64,000 nt of DNA from Paludibacterium yongneupense DSM 18731. GTDB lineage: Bacteria > Pseudomonadota > Gammaproteobacteria > Burkholderiales > Chromobacteriaceae. The translations under genes were made by a program, and so were the position numbers. Below, one piece after another: positions 1 to 9,565 of this stretch; the first letter of the stretch is position 1; every line of letters begins with the position of its first letter. The DNA lies in assembly GCF_000422925.1 (NCBI RefSeq), contig NZ_AUGZ01000009.1, forward strand, positions 1 to 64,000, given 5' to 3'. The notes beneath the pieces are model-generated. The model ran no database searches, had not been told where the DNA came from, and worked only from the letters and a program-made list of their open reading frames with translations.

Positions 1-19
1 CCGCCCCCGGCGTCACGGG

Positions 20-45
20 GTCATGCCGGCGTCCGCCGGATGTAA
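20..45. repeat. REP-like short palindrome
   Basis: A small palindrome with arms CCGGCG (26-31) and CGCCGG (34-39) around a 2-nt loop sits in a GTCATGCCGGCG context. This resembles the dispersed intergenic palindromes of many GC-rich proteobacteria; read on the minus strand it gives the typical PADAGMTP-like translation. Only one copy is visible here, so its repetitive nature in the genome is an inference. Confidence 0.45.
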
Positions 46-53
46 ACGGACGG

Positions 54-110
54 CGAGCCGGCCTCCCGGCCGACGCCTGAACACCCGAAGGAGGACGGGA
101 GGCCGGCTCG
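54..110. repeat. 15-bp perfect inverted repeat, possible stem-loop
   Basis: CGAGCCGGCCTCCCG at 54-68 is exactly complementary to 96-110, with a 27-nt spacer. The stem is long and very GC-rich but no T-run follows, so it is not a classical intrinsic terminator. It may close the transcription unit lying left of the window or be part of a mobile palindrome. It directly precedes the 41-bp tandem repeat. Confidence 0.55.
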
Positions 111-138
111 TCGTCGGGCCACGGACAACCGCCTCCCA

Positions 139-425
139 CGAACGAGACGCCACCACCGCCCCCGGCCCCTGAACGCCCGCGAACGAGACGCCGCAACCAC
201 CCCCGGCCCCTGAACCGCCACGAACGAGACGCCACCCCCGTCCACAGACCCTGAACCTCCACGAACGAGACGCCACCACCGTCCACAGACCCTGAACGTC
301 CACGAACGAGACGCCACCCCCGTCCACAGACCCTGAACGTCCACGAACGAGACGCCACCCCCGTCCACGGACCCAGAGCACCCACGAACGAGACGCCGCA
401 ACCGCCCCCGGCCCCTGAACCTCCA
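139..425. repeat. 41-bp tandem repeat, seven units (minisatellite)
   Basis: The 13-mer CGAACGAGACGCC starts at 139, 180, 221, 262, 303, 344 and 385, exactly 41 bp apart each time. Two unit types occur: the outer ones (1, 2, 7) carry CCCCGGCCCCTGAAC, the inner ones (3-6) carry GTCCACAGACCCTGAAC or a close variant. A degenerate eighth unit starts near 426. Since 41 is not a multiple of 3, the unit does not encode a periodic protein. The units abut with no unique spacers. The array ends about 115 bp before the histidine-kinase start. Confidence 0.92.
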
Positions 426-541
426 CGGACAAGACCGCTGCATGCCCGCCAGCAAATGCACGCGGTCCCTGCCATATCGGGGCTTTGCCTTTTCCCGCAC
501 GACAGGGCTAATATGGTGCCCTCCATCCTTGGCTGTTTCTA

Positions 542-2695
542 GTGAAGACACCGCATCGCGTATATACCCCGCCTACCGGCGCCATCATCGTCATCTGGCT
601 GCTGCTTTCCGTCGGCGGTGCCCTGATCTGGTGGAATGCTGCGCTGACGGCCATCCATGCCGACTTCAACCGCGACGTGCTCGGGGTGTATTCGCAACTG
701 TCTCGCAAACTGGACCAGAACGAAGCCGTGCTCAGCGCACTGGTCGCGCAGAGCGACAATGCCCAGCCCGGACGGCAAGAAATGATGCGGCGCTTTGCCC
801 GGCGAATGGTCGAACACTATCCCCAGCTGTACACCATCGAATACTTCGAAAAAGTCACCCCGGGCAATCGAGGCCGCTACCATGATCTGATCCGGCATCG
901 GGCCGGAGCAGGATTTTTTCTACGCAATAACGATGTGCCCGAGCGGAAGCAATCGCTGGAGCCTCCTGCGCGATCGGTCTATCTCGCGGTATCCGTGATC
1001 GAACCGGATCTTCCCAAGGCTGCAATGGTGTATGGCTACGATGTCTTGCACGACCCCTATTTCGCCGACGACGTAAAACGCGCGGTCAGCAGCGGCAAGA
1101 TGACCGCCTCGCTGCCTTTCGAACTATTCGAGGGGGGGCGTGTGTTTTTACTCATGCGTGCGTTATACCTCAACGACAAAGTCGTTGCCGCCGAGTCGCC
1201 TGCGTTTCAGGGCATCGTCGCTGTGGTCGTTCATTTCGACCTCATGCTGAGGGAACTTCATCTGGAGCGACTGCCGCTTGATATTTCGCTGGCCAGCCGA
1301 AACGGGCACACCGCGCTTCTGAGCACGAATGACAATGCGCACGGCGACTGGCTATCGCTGGGACGTCTGACCTGGCAGAAGACCCTGCCCAGCCAGTCCC
1401 AGCCTTTCGAATTGCGTGTCGAACGCGAGCTGCAGATCGGCGATTTCCAGTTACTGCCCCTCGCCGCGCTGGAGGCGCTCCTGGCCCTGTCCTGTCTGCT
1501 GGGCTGGAAGATTTTTCTGCAGCGGCGCGCACTCGAAGAGGCGCGCTATATGGCCGACGAGTCCCTGTATCTTCAACGCGAGCGCGCGGCGGTTACCCTC
1601 AACGCCATCTACGACGGCGTGGTCAGCCTGAGCATCGACGAGTCGGTCGAACTCGTCAATCCGATGGCGCAGCAACTACTGGAGCGTTCAGAACTGGAAC
1701 TGGTTGGACGTCACTACCGTAGCGTGCTGCTGCTGAGCAATGAACTGGCAGATAGCCTGATAGAAGATCCGGTCAGCATCTGCCTGCGCACCGGCGCCCT
1801 GGTCGAGCTGCCTGAACACACGATTCTGACCACGGCGGCCGGCAATGCGCGGCTGGTCGAAGGAGCGGTTGCGCCGCTATTCGCCCTTAACGGCGAATTG
1901 AGCGGAGCCGTATGCGCGTTTCGCGACCTGGGTCCAGTGCGCATGCGGGCTCGGCAAGCGCTGGAAGCCAGCGAGAAACGCGTCAAGGAGCATCTGGAGA
2001 AGCTATCGCACGTCGCCCGCCTGCACACCATGGGGGAAATGGCTTCCGGTATTGCACATGAACTCAACCAGCCCCTGAGCGCAATCACCAGTTATTGTCA
2101 GGCGTCGCTGTCGTTGCTGCAGGAGTCGGAAGCCGATCCCGAGATCCTGCGCGCCTTGGGCGCGGCAGTGGCCCAGGCTGGGAGGGCGGCCGAAATCATC
2201 AAGCGGCTGCGGGTTTTTGTCAGCAAGCGTCAGAGCGAGACCCGCCTGATCGATTTGAACCAGGTCATCGACAACAGTTTATTCCTGGCCGAACATGATC
2301 TACGCGAGGGTGGAGTGGAGGTGAAACAAAAACTGTCACCGCGACCGGTCGCCGTTCTGGCCGACAGCATACAGATGGAGCAGGTGATACTGAATCTGCT
2401 CGGCAATGCCATCGATGCTTTGCGGGATGAACCGGTCGGCCGGCGAAGCATAGAGATACTGAGCCGCCTGGACGGCGGACGCGCCGTGCTCGAAATTCGC
2501 GACAGCGGGCGCGGTATCAGCCCGCAGGTGCGCGACGTGCTGTTTCATCCCTTCTTTTCGACCAAGTCCCAGGGCATGGGGCTCGGATTATCCATCTGCC
2601 AGACTATCGTCGAGCAGTATCGCGGCTCTATCTCCGCCGAAAATATCGCCGGTAGCGGGGCGGCCTTCCGCATTGTCCTGCCGGCAGCGGGTTGA
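542..2695 (+). CDS. CHASE- and PAS-domain sensor histidine kinase
   Basis: Membrane-bound two-component sensor kinase of 717 residues. Two hydrophobic segments (about 14-38 and 300-322) bracket an extracytoplasmic region that looks like a CHASE domain (GYDVLHDPYFADDV). A PAS-like domain follows (about 345-455). The kinase core has an H-box GIAHELNQP with His506, an N-box NLLGNAID, G1 DSGRGIS and G2 GMGLGLSI. This H-box type is common in FixL/DctB-like kinases. The start is GTG; no strong Shine-Dalgarno precedes it. No response regulator lies beside it, so the partner must be left of the window or elsewhere. The stimulus cannot be read from sequence. Confidence 0.88.
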   Translation: MKTPHRVYTPPTGAIIVIWLLLSVGGALIWWNAALTAIHADFNRDVLGVYSQLSRKLDQNEAVLSALVAQSDNAQPGRQEMMRRFARRMVEHYPQLYTIEYFEKVTPGNRGRYHDLIRHRAGAGFFLRNNDVPERKQSLEPPARSVYLAVSVIEPDLPKAAMVYGYDVLHDPYFADDVKRAVSSGKMTASLPFELFEGGRVFLLMRALYLNDKVVAAESPAFQGIVAVVVHFDLMLRELHLERLPLDISLASRNGHTALLSTNDNAHGDWLSLGRLTWQKTLPSQSQPFELRVERELQIGDFQLLPLAALEALLALSCLLGWKIFLQRRALEEARYMADESLYLQRERAAVTLNAIYDGVVSLSIDESVELVNPMAQQLLERSELELVGRHYRSVLLLSNELADSLIEDPVSICLRTGALVELPEHTILTTAAGNARLVEGAVAPLFALNGELSGAVCAFRDLGPVRMRARQALEASEKRVKEHLEKLSHVARLHTMGEMASGIAHELNQPLSAITSYCQASLSLLQESEADPEILRALGAAVAQAGRAAEIIKRLRVFVSKRQSETRLIDLNQVIDNSLFLAEHDLREGGVEVKQKLSPRPVAVLADSIQMEQVILNLLGNAIDALRDEPVGRRSIEILSRLDGGRAVLEIRDSGRGISPQVRDVLFHPFFSTKSQGMGLGLSICQTIVEQYRGSISAENIAGSGAAFRIVLPAAG

Positions 2696-2704
2696 AGCGA
2701 ACGG

Positions 2705-3691
2705 TCAGTTACCGGGCATGATGCGCGTGCGTTGCGCGCGTTCTTCTCGCGGGGTGATGCCGAAATGGCTGCGGTAGGTGCTGGAAAAGTGAGGCCCGCT
2801 GGAAAAACCGCAGGCCAGCCCGATCTGGACGATGGACTTCGAGGTCTGTTGCAGCAGCTGGCGCGCGCGCGCCAAGCGTAGCGACAGATAGTATTTCGAA
2901 GGAACAGTGCTCAGATACTGCTTGAACAGCCGTTCCAGTTGTCGGCGCGACACCCCGACGTAGTAGGCGATGTCGTCGGTTGACAGGGGCTCTTCGATAT
3001 TGGCTTCCATCAGGCTGACGGCATCGGTGAGCTTGGGTTGACTCCCTCCGATACGCGTTGCAAGCGGGATACGCTGCCGTTCGCTGCCGGGGCGCACCCG
3101 TTCCAGTGCGAAAATTTCCGAAAGCTGCGATGCGAATTCATGACCGTGCTGTTCGCCGACCAGCGTCAGCATGAGGTCGAACAGGGCGGCGCCCCCTGCG
3201 CAACTGATACGGTTGCCATCGATCTCGTACAGATTGCCGGATACCACGACTTCGGGAAAGGCGTCGGTGAAGGCGTTGATTTCCTGCCAGTGCAGGGTCG
3301 CACGCGCACCGTTGAGAAAACCTGCGCGCGCGAGCCAGTAGCTGCCATACCCGATTCCCGCCAAGGGCAGGCGATCTGCGTTCAGCGCCGCGATGCCGCG
3401 GCGCAGTTCGTCGACATCGACCTCGCTTGCGATGTCTCCCGACAGCACGAACAGCGCATCCAGTTTGGGGCTGTAGGACAGCGGCAGATCGACGGCCTGC
3501 TTCAGGCCGTTCGCCAGAGGCATCGGGCTGCCCGCCGGCGACAGGGTGACAAACTCGTAGAGCTTTTTCTCGGCAAGCTGGTTGGCGCGCACCAGTACCT
3601 CGCTGATGATGGCCATATCAGTCATTGCGGCGTGCGGGAGCAGCAGAATGCCATAACGCTGTGGTTTGGCTACTTGCGTCGGAAGGCCCAT
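2705..3691 (-). CDS. GlxA-family AraC-type transcriptional regulator
   Basis: Transcription factor of about 328 residues with an N-terminal DJ-1/PfpI-like domain (YGILLLPHAAMTDMA onward) and a C-terminal pair of AraC helix-turn-helix motifs (DDIAYYVGVSRRQLERLF and IVQIGLACGFSSGPHFSSTY). This architecture is shared with GbdR/CdhR/ArgR-type activators of betaine, carnitine or arginine catabolism. I start at ATG 3691; an in-frame TTG at 3700 is possible, and neither has a strong ribosome site. It is convergent with the histidine kinase (9 bp apart) and divergent from glutamate dehydrogenase, so control of that gene is plausible but unproven. Confidence 0.85.
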   Translation of the reverse strand: MGLPTQVAKPQRYGILLLPHAAMTDMAIISEVLVRANQLAEKKLYEFVTLSPAGSPMPLANGLKQAVDLPLSYSPKLDALFVLSGDIASEVDVDELRRGIAALNADRLPLAGIGYGSYWLARAGFLNGARATLHWQEINAFTDAFPEVVVSGNLYEIDGNRISCAGGAALFDLMLTLVGEQHGHEFASQLSEIFALERVRPGSERQRIPLATRIGGSQPKLTDAVSLMEANIEEPLSTDDIAYYVGVSRRQLERLFKQYLSTVPSKYYLSLRLARARQLLQQTSKSIVQIGLACGFSSGPHFSSTYRSHFGITPREERAQRTRIMPGN

Positions 3692-4188
3692 GGTTTCCAA
3701 GGTCTATCGTTCTGAACAGGATAGCCGGTGCGGCAATGGTCTTGTCCGCGCCTGGCTGCCTGCTATTGTACGATTATTTTCTCTCCATCGAGAGGAATTA
3801 GCGGCGTGATGCCGTGAGCGATTCTGAGCCCTGCGGCGGCATCGCCAGGCGGGGCGCAGCATCGTGTTTATTTGGTGCAACAGTTTCTCTGCGGCGGATG
3901 TTGCGTCGCAGCAAGATGCTGCCCGTATTCTGGGAGAGGAAGAGGGGTGATGTGCCATTTGCATAAATTTCTATCAAATCAGCGATCTAAATCCGGTAGC
4001 CAATTCAGGCTGGCAGGATGTATGTCATGACGGTCTGGATTCATGAGCAATACTCATGACATCGAGCGATGGAAGTCACGGGCAGGGCGTTTTTTGTTGC
4101 CTTGCAGCAGCACTTAGACTGCCGGAAAACACGTAGGCTCACTACAATGAGAGGCAGCATCTCTGTGCGAACAACTTGAGAAGGTACC
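3692..4188. promoter_or_regulatory. Divergent intergenic region with TCATGA palindromes
   Basis: About 500 bp without a credible gene between the GlxA-type regulator and glutamate dehydrogenase. ATGTCATGA (4022-4030) is exactly inverted at 4054-4062, and a third TCATGA lies at 4041-4046, so three related half-sites fall within 41 bp. A possible -10 hexamer TACAAT is at 4143-4148, but I see no convincing -35. The Shine-Dalgarno AGAAGG lies just before ATG 4189. The small minus-strand ORF at 3704-3964 shows no recognisable protein. Confidence 0.5.
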
Positions 4189-7100
4189 ATGCCGCTGACA
4201 AACAAGACCGAACTCGCCAGTCTGATTGCCGATATCCAGGCCGTTGCCCAGACTAAACTTTCTCCCGAACAAGCCGTTCACTTGGCGTCGTTTTTCCCGA
4301 ATTACTACGAAGAAGCCGAGCATGGCGATTTGCGCCGGTTTTCCTCGCTCGATCTGTTCGGCGCCGCAATCGCACATTACGAGTTTGCGCAGCGGCGCGA
4401 AGCACACACGCACAAGGCGCGGATCTACAATCCGGAATTCGAGCGCGATGGCTGGCAGAGCACCCATACCGTGATCGAAGTCGTCACCGACGATATGCCC
4501 TTCCTGATCGATTCGCTGGCGATGCTGCTGTCGCGCCATGCCCTGAATCTGCATCTGCTGGTTCATCCGGTGCTCGAAGTCGAGCGCGACCTCGACGGTC
4601 GAATTGTGGGCGTTAGCCGGACTTCCGACCGCAGCCGTCCGCTTGAGTCCCTGATCCACCTTCAGATTGACCGCGTCAGCGACAGCGACACCTTGCAGCA
4701 GCTGGAGACCGATCTCAACCGGGTCATCGCCGATATCCGCCTCGTCGTAAGCGATGAGCCGGCGATGCGCGAGGTGCTGGCCGGACTCGCGGCACAGACG
4801 GCGGCACTGGGGGGCGAGCGACAGGAAGATGCGGTCGAAGCCGCGGCTTTTCTCGACTGGATGGCGGACAACCATTTTCTGTTCATGGGGTATTGCGACT
4901 ACGATCTGGTCAAGCGCGACGGGCGAGACAGTCTGCGTATCTGCAAGGGGAGCGGGCTCGGCATTCTGCGCGACCAGGGCGCGAAGGAATACTCGAGCAG
5001 CTTCGAACAGTTGCCGCAGCACTTGCGCGAGTTGGCACACTTGCCGCAACTGATCATCTTGAACAAGTCGCAGACGCGCTCCATCATCCACCGCTCGGCC
5101 TACGTCGATTTCGTCGGCATCAAGCGCTTCGACGCTGCCGGGCAGGTCATCGGTGAGCGGCGCTTCCTCGGTCTGTACACGGCGCGCGCGTATCAGGCCT
5201 CGCCCAAGGATATTCCGGTGCTGCGGCGTAAAATCCGCGCCGTGCTCGATGCCTGCGATTTTGTCGATAACAGCTACAAGGCCAAGACACTGGGTTTCGT
5301 GCTCGAAACCTACCCGCGCGACGAGTTGTTCGAGATTCAGCCCGAGGCGCTGGCCGCCACGGCCGAGGGCATCGTCAACCTGCAGGAACGGCCGCGCGTG
5401 CGCTTGTTCGTGCGCACCGATCGTTACCATCGCTATGTCAGCTGCCTGGTCTACGTTCCACGCGACAGTTTCAGCACCGAGATACGGCTGAAAATCGAGC
5501 GGGTTCTGCTCAACGCCTTCAATGGCGTTTCCACCGAATTCAGCGTCCAGATAGGAGATGGCATACTGGCGCGCGTGCATTACATCATTCGCACCCAGGC
5601 GTCGCAACTTCCCGATTTCAAGACGGGGGATATCGAAGCCGAGATAGCGCGCCTGGTGCGCGGATGGAGCGAGGAGATGCACCAGCAACTGGTCGAAGGC
5701 CACGGCGAGGAACAGGGCAACCGCCTGTTCAACCGCTATAAGGACGCTTTTCCGTTGTCCTACCGCGAAGAGTTCGCGGTACGAAACGCGGTGCTCGACG
5801 TCCAGCACATCGAAACCGTCACCTCCGATCATCCGCTTGCGATCAAGCTGTATCGACCCTTCCACCGCAATGCGCACGATTTCAACCTGAAACTGTTCAG
5901 CCTCGGCGAAGCGCTCGGGCTGTCGGCGAGCCTGCCTATTCTCGAGAACATGGGGGTGCGCGTACGCGATGAGCACCCCTACTGCATCGCGCGTGCGGAC
6001 GGCGGGGCCGTGTGGATCAGCGACTTCGGGCTGGACCTGGGCAGCGCCTTCGAGCAACTGGCCGACGAAAACGTGCAAGCCGGATTCCAGGAACTGCTTG
6101 CACATGTCCTGACGCGGCGCAGCGAGAGCGACGGCTTCAACCGGCTGGCCTTGCTTGCCGGCCTCGGCTGGCGGGAAATCACGCTGGTGCGCGCTCTGGC
6201 CAAATACCTGCGCCAGGCGGGGCTGACGTTCAGCCAGGCGTATATCGAACAGTGCGTGGCCAACTATCCGGAGATCACCCGCCGTCTGGTGAAACTGTTC
6301 TGCGCGCGGCTGGACCCGCTGGAGGCGGATGAGCCGCGTGCACAGGAGCTGCTCGCCGAAATCCGGTCGCGGCTCGACGATGTCGCCAACCTGGACGAAG
6401 ATCGGATCCTCAACGGTTTCCTGACGGTGATCATGGCGACGCGCCGCACCAACTACTGGCAATGCGATGCGGACGGGATGGAGAAAGCCTTCGTCACCTT
6501 CAAGTTCGAATCCGCCGCCATCGGGTTTTTGCCGCAGCCACGGCCGCTGTTCGAAATCTGGGTCTACAGTCCGCGCGTCGAGGGCGTGCATTTACGCGGT
6601 TCACGCGTTGCGCGCGGCGGACTGCGCTGGTCGGATCGCATGGAGGATTTCCGCACCGAAGTCCTGGGGCTGGTCAAAGCGCAGATGGTGAAGAATTCGG
6701 TGATCGTCCCCATGGGGTCGAAAGGCGGGTTCGTCTGCAAGCAATTGCCGCCGCCGTCCGACCGCGAAGCCTGGCTGGCGGAAGGGGTGGCCTGCTACAA
6801 GATTTTCGTTTCCGCCTTGCTCGATCTGACCGACAACCTGATCGGCGGCACGATCGCGGCGCCGCGGGACGTCCGCCGTCTCGACGGCGACGACCCCTAT
6901 CTGGTGGTGGCGGCGGACAAGGGGACGGCAACCTTCTCCGATATCGCCAACAGCGTGGCGATTGAACATGGTTTCTGGCTGGGCGATGCGTTTGCCTCTG
7001 GCGGCTCCGCCGGCTATGACCACAAAAAAATGGGCATTACGGCACGCGGCGCCTGGGAATCGGGCAAGCGCCATTTCCGCCATCTTGGGCTGGACACGCA

Positions 7101-9000
7101 AAGCCGGGATTTCAGTGTGATCGGAATCGGGGACATGGCCGGAGACGTGTTCGGCAACGGGATGTTGTTATCGCCCCATATCCGGCTGCTCGCGGCGTTC
7201 AACCATCAGCATATCTTCCTCGATCCGTCGCCCGATGCGGCTGCCGCGTTCGCCGAGCGTACGCGCCTGTTTGCGCTGCCGCGTTCAAGCTGGAGCGATT
7301 ACCGCGCCGAATTGATCAGCGAAGGGGGCGGCGTGTTCGAGCGCTCTGCCAAGTCGATCGCCTTGTCGCAGCCGGTGCGGGACTGGCTCAAGACCGCGCG
7401 CGAGAGCATGACGCCGAACGAGTTGATTCATGAGATCCTGCAGGCCGAGGCTGATCTGCTTTACAACGGCGGGATCGGGACCTATGTCAAATCGGCGCAG
7501 GAAAGCCATGCCGACGCGCTGGACCGCGCCAACGACGGTGTCCGCGTCAATGGCGGCGAGCTCAAGGTGCGGGTGCTGGTCGAAGGCGGCAATCTGGGGT
7601 GCACCCAGCGCGGACGGATCGAATTCGCGCTCAAAGGCGGGCTGATCTGCTCGGACGCCATCGATAATTCAGCCGGTGTCGATTGCTCCGACCATGAAGT
7701 GAATATCAAGATTCTGCTCGGTGCCGTCATTCAGGCCGGCGACATGACGCTCAAGCAGCGCAACGAGTTGCTGGCCGAGATGACGGAAGAAGTCGGCGAA
7801 CTGGTGCTGAGCAATAACTATCTGCAAACCGAAATCCTGGCACTGAAGCGGATGGAAGCGCCGGCGCTATTATCTACCCACGCGCGGCTGATCCACCATC
7901 TGGAAAAAAATGGCGAGCTCAACCGCGAGCTCGAATTCTTGCCGAGCGAGACGCAGATCAACGAGCGTCGGCTTGCGCGCCAGGGATTGACCTCGCCGGA
8001 GATGGGGGTGTTGCTGGCCTATAGCAAGATCTCGCTGGACCGGGCCCTGCTGGAGAGCGATCTGCCCGACGACGATGATTTTCTGCCGGTGCTGGTCCGC
8101 TATTTTCCGCGGCCCCTGCAGCAACGCTTCGGCGGCGAGATGGGACGGCACTACCTCAAGCGCGAAATCATCGCCAACCAGTTGGCCAACCAGATCGTGA
8201 ATCGGATGGGCACCAGCTTTGTCTTCCGCCTGCAGGAGGAGTCGCCGTTTGGCGTCGCCGACATCGCGCGTGCCTGGTGGGTCGCCAGCCGGGTATTCGA
8301 TGCCGAGCGCTTGTGGCATGGCATCGAAGCGCTCGATGCCAAGGTGCCTGCCGAGCTGCAGATGAGCATGCTGACGCAGGTGCGAACCCTGATCGAGAGG
8401 GTGACCCGTTGGGTGTTGCGCAACAAGCGCCCGTTGAAGCCGGTATCCGGATGGATAGAACAGTATGCGTCCAAGGTACAGGCTCTGCTGCAGGGCCTGC
8501 CGCAACTGATAGACAGCGCCGCCTATCCTGCCGTCGGCGAGCTGGAGGGACGGTTGGGCCTGCCGGCGGTTCCGCCCGGGCTGAGCGCGGTACTGGCGCG
8601 GCTGGAGTATGCGGTGTCGCTGGTCGATATAATCGAGATCGCCGATGCCGGTGGCGGCGAGCATGAGACGGTGGCGGGCAATTATCTGCGGCTTGGGCAG
8701 ATGCTGCAGCTGGACTGGTTGCGCGATGCGATCACGCGCCTGCCGCGCGACAATCGCTGGCAGGCTCTCGCGCGTTCGGCCCTGCGCGACGACTTGTATC
8801 AACTGCACCGGCGTGTAGCGGCACAGGCTCTGGCCGATGGCGGGCCGGCGCCGGCGTTCGCCGATGTCTGGTTGCAAGCGCGGCAACGCGAGGTGGTGCA
8901 GTGTCAGCAATTGCTCGCTGAATTGCAGTCGTTCGAGACCCTCGATCTGGCCATGCTGTCGGCCGGGATGCGAGAACTGAACAACCACCTGCTCGGTTGA
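4189..9000 (+). CDS. gdhB: Large NAD-specific glutamate dehydrogenase
   Basis: NAD-dependent glutamate dehydrogenase of the roughly 180-kDa class (1603 residues, normal for the family). It converts glutamate to 2-oxoglutarate and ammonia in the cytoplasm, the point where histidine and proline breakdown meets the TCA cycle. The N-terminal third is the ACT-rich regulatory part. The catalytic core contains PMGSKGGF with Lys845, and the Rossmann motif GIGDMAGDVFGNG begins near residue 979, followed by LLAAFNHQHIFLDP. The start has an AGAAGG ribosome site. It ends 10 bp before a strong hairpin terminator. The long open frames on the opposite strand are by-products of codon bias. Confidence 0.96.
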   Translation: MPLTNKTELASLIADIQAVAQTKLSPEQAVHLASFFPNYYEEAEHGDLRRFSSLDLFGAAIAHYEFAQRREAHTHKARIYNPEFERDGWQSTHTVIEVVTDDMPFLIDSLAMLLSRHALNLHLLVHPVLEVERDLDGRIVGVSRTSDRSRPLESLIHLQIDRVSDSDTLQQLETDLNRVIADIRLVVSDEPAMREVLAGLAAQTAALGGERQEDAVEAAAFLDWMADNHFLFMGYCDYDLVKRDGRDSLRICKGSGLGILRDQGAKEYSSSFEQLPQHLRELAHLPQLIILNKSQTRSIIHRSAYVDFVGIKRFDAAGQVIGERRFLGLYTARAYQASPKDIPVLRRKIRAVLDACDFVDNSYKAKTLGFVLETYPRDELFEIQPEALAATAEGIVNLQERPRVRLFVRTDRYHRYVSCLVYVPRDSFSTEIRLKIERVLLNAFNGVSTEFSVQIGDGILARVHYIIRTQASQLPDFKTGDIEAEIARLVRGWSEEMHQQLVEGHGEEQGNRLFNRYKDAFPLSYREEFAVRNAVLDVQHIETVTSDHPLAIKLYRPFHRNAHDFNLKLFSLGEALGLSASLPILENMGVRVRDEHPYCIARADGGAVWISDFGLDLGSAFEQLADENVQAGFQELLAHVLTRRSESDGFNRLALLAGLGWREITLVRALAKYLRQAGLTFSQAYIEQCVANYPEITRRLVKLFCARLDPLEADEPRAQELLAEIRSRLDDVANLDEDRILNGFLTVIMATRRTNYWQCDADGMEKAFVTFKFESAAIGFLPQPRPLFEIWVYSPRVEGVHLRGSRVARGGLRWSDRMEDFRTEVLGLVKAQMVKNSVIVPMGSKGGFVCKQLPPPSDREAWLAEGVACYKIFVSALLDLTDNLIGGTIAAPRDVRRLDGDDPYLVVAADKGTATFSDIANSVAIEHGFWLGDAFASGGSAGYDHKKMGITARGAWESGKRHFRHLGLDTQSRDFSVIGIGDMAGDVFGNGMLLSPHIRLLAAFNHQHIFLDPSPDAAAAFAERTRLFALPRSSWSDYRAELISEGGGVFERSAKSIALSQPVRDWLKTARESMTPNELIHEILQAEADLLYNGGIGTYVKSAQESHADALDRANDGVRVNGGELKVRVLVEGGNLGCTQRGRIEFALKGGLICSDAIDNSAGVDCSDHEVNIKILLGAVIQAGDMTLKQRNELLAEMTEEVGELVLSNNYLQTEILALKRMEAPALLSTHARLIHHLEKNGELNRELEFLPSETQINERRLARQGLTSPEMGVLLAYSKISLDRALLESDLPDDDDFLPVLVRYFPRPLQQRFGGEMGRHYLKREIIANQLANQIVNRMGTSFVFRLQEESPFGVADIARAWWVASRVFDAERLWHGIEALDAKVPAELQMSMLTQVRTLIERVTRWVLRNKRPLKPVSGWIEQYASKVQALLQGLPQLIDSAAYPAVGELEGRLGLPAVPPGLSAVLARLEYAVSLVDIIEIADAGGGEHETVAGNYLRLGQMLQLDWLRDAITRLPRDNRWQALARSALRDDLYQLHRRVAAQALADGGPAPAFADVWLQARQREVVQCQQLLAELQSFETLDLAMLSAGMRELNNHLLG

Positions 9001-9010
9001 GAGGGACGCG

Positions 9011-9042
9011 AAAAAGGCGCAGCTCGCGCTGCGCCTTTTTTT
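9011..9042. terminator. Bidirectional rho-independent terminator
   Basis: A 12-bp stem (AAAAAGGCGCAG at 9011-9022 pairing with 9029-9040) with a 6-nt loop is followed by a run of seven T on the plus strand and preceded by five A. It can therefore stop glutamate dehydrogenase transcription from the left and dut from the right. Confidence 0.93.
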
Positions 9043-9075
9043 CCTGCGCCGGGGCGGCCTGGCCTGCCGGCAGTG

Positions 9076-9528
9076 TCAGTGACGGCCAGTGCTGCCGAAG
9101 CCGCCTTCGCCGCGCTGCGATTCCGGAAATTCGTCGACGATATTGAAGCCGACTTGCACGACCGGCACCACCACCAGCTGGGCGATGCGTTCCAGCGGCG
9201 CCAGACGGAAAGCCTCGCCCGAACGGTTCCACACCGAAACGAAGACTTGCCCCTGATAATCGGAATCGATCAGGCCGACCAGGTTGCCCAGCACGATGCC
9301 GTGCTTATGCCCGAGGCCGGAGCGCGGCAGAATGATGGCGGCCAGACCGGGGTCGGCGATATGGATGGCCAGGCCCGTCGGAACCAGATGCGTTTCGCCC
9401 GGCGCGATGAGAATATCGTTTTCAATGGCGGCGCGCAGGTCGAGCCCGGCGGAGCCTGCGGTGGCATAGGCCGGCAGTTTGTCCTGCAAGCGCGCATCGA
9501 GGATCTTGACGTCGATAACGGGTTTCAT
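9076..9528 (-). CDS. dut: Deoxyuridine 5'-triphosphate nucleotidohydrolase (dUTPase)
   Basis: Hydrolyses dUTP to dUMP and pyrophosphate, keeping uracil out of DNA and supplying dTMP synthesis. At 150 residues it has the normal trimeric-dUTPase length, with all five motifs in order: [37 protein letters not shown] and the flexible C-terminal [17 protein letters not shown] stands upstream of ATG 9528. It lies 37 bp downstream of coaBC on the same strand, the usual proteobacterial coaBC-dut pairing. Confidence 0.97.
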   Translation of the reverse strand: MKPVIDVKILDARLQDKLPAYATAGSAGLDLRAAIENDILIAPGETHLVPTGLAIHIADPGLAAIILPRSGLGHKHGIVLGNLVGLIDSDYQGQVFVSVWNRSGEAFRLAPLERIAQLVVVPVVQVGFNIVDEFPESQRGEGGFGSTGRH

Positions 9529-9565
9529 GGGGTCCCTTTCCGTGGACGGTATCGTGCCTGCGTCC

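Noticed and set aside
139..425. CRISPR array
   Set aside because: The 41-bp units are contiguous and similar over their whole length, with no unique spacers, and no cas genes are near.
13..551. Minus-strand proteins across the 41-bp repeat
   Set aside because: The unit length is not a multiple of three, the frames differ, and the translations are Arg/Gly-rich with no recognisable motif or ribosome site.
3704..3964. 86-residue minus-strand ORF upstream of the GlxA regulator
   Set aside because: No recognisable protein, no clear ribosome site and no conservation argument; treated as leader DNA.
4114..6591. 825-residue open frame antisense to glutamate dehydrogenase
   Set aside because: The plus strand encodes an unmistakable catalytic protein; the antisense frame is open because of GC-rich third positions and has no recognisable domain.
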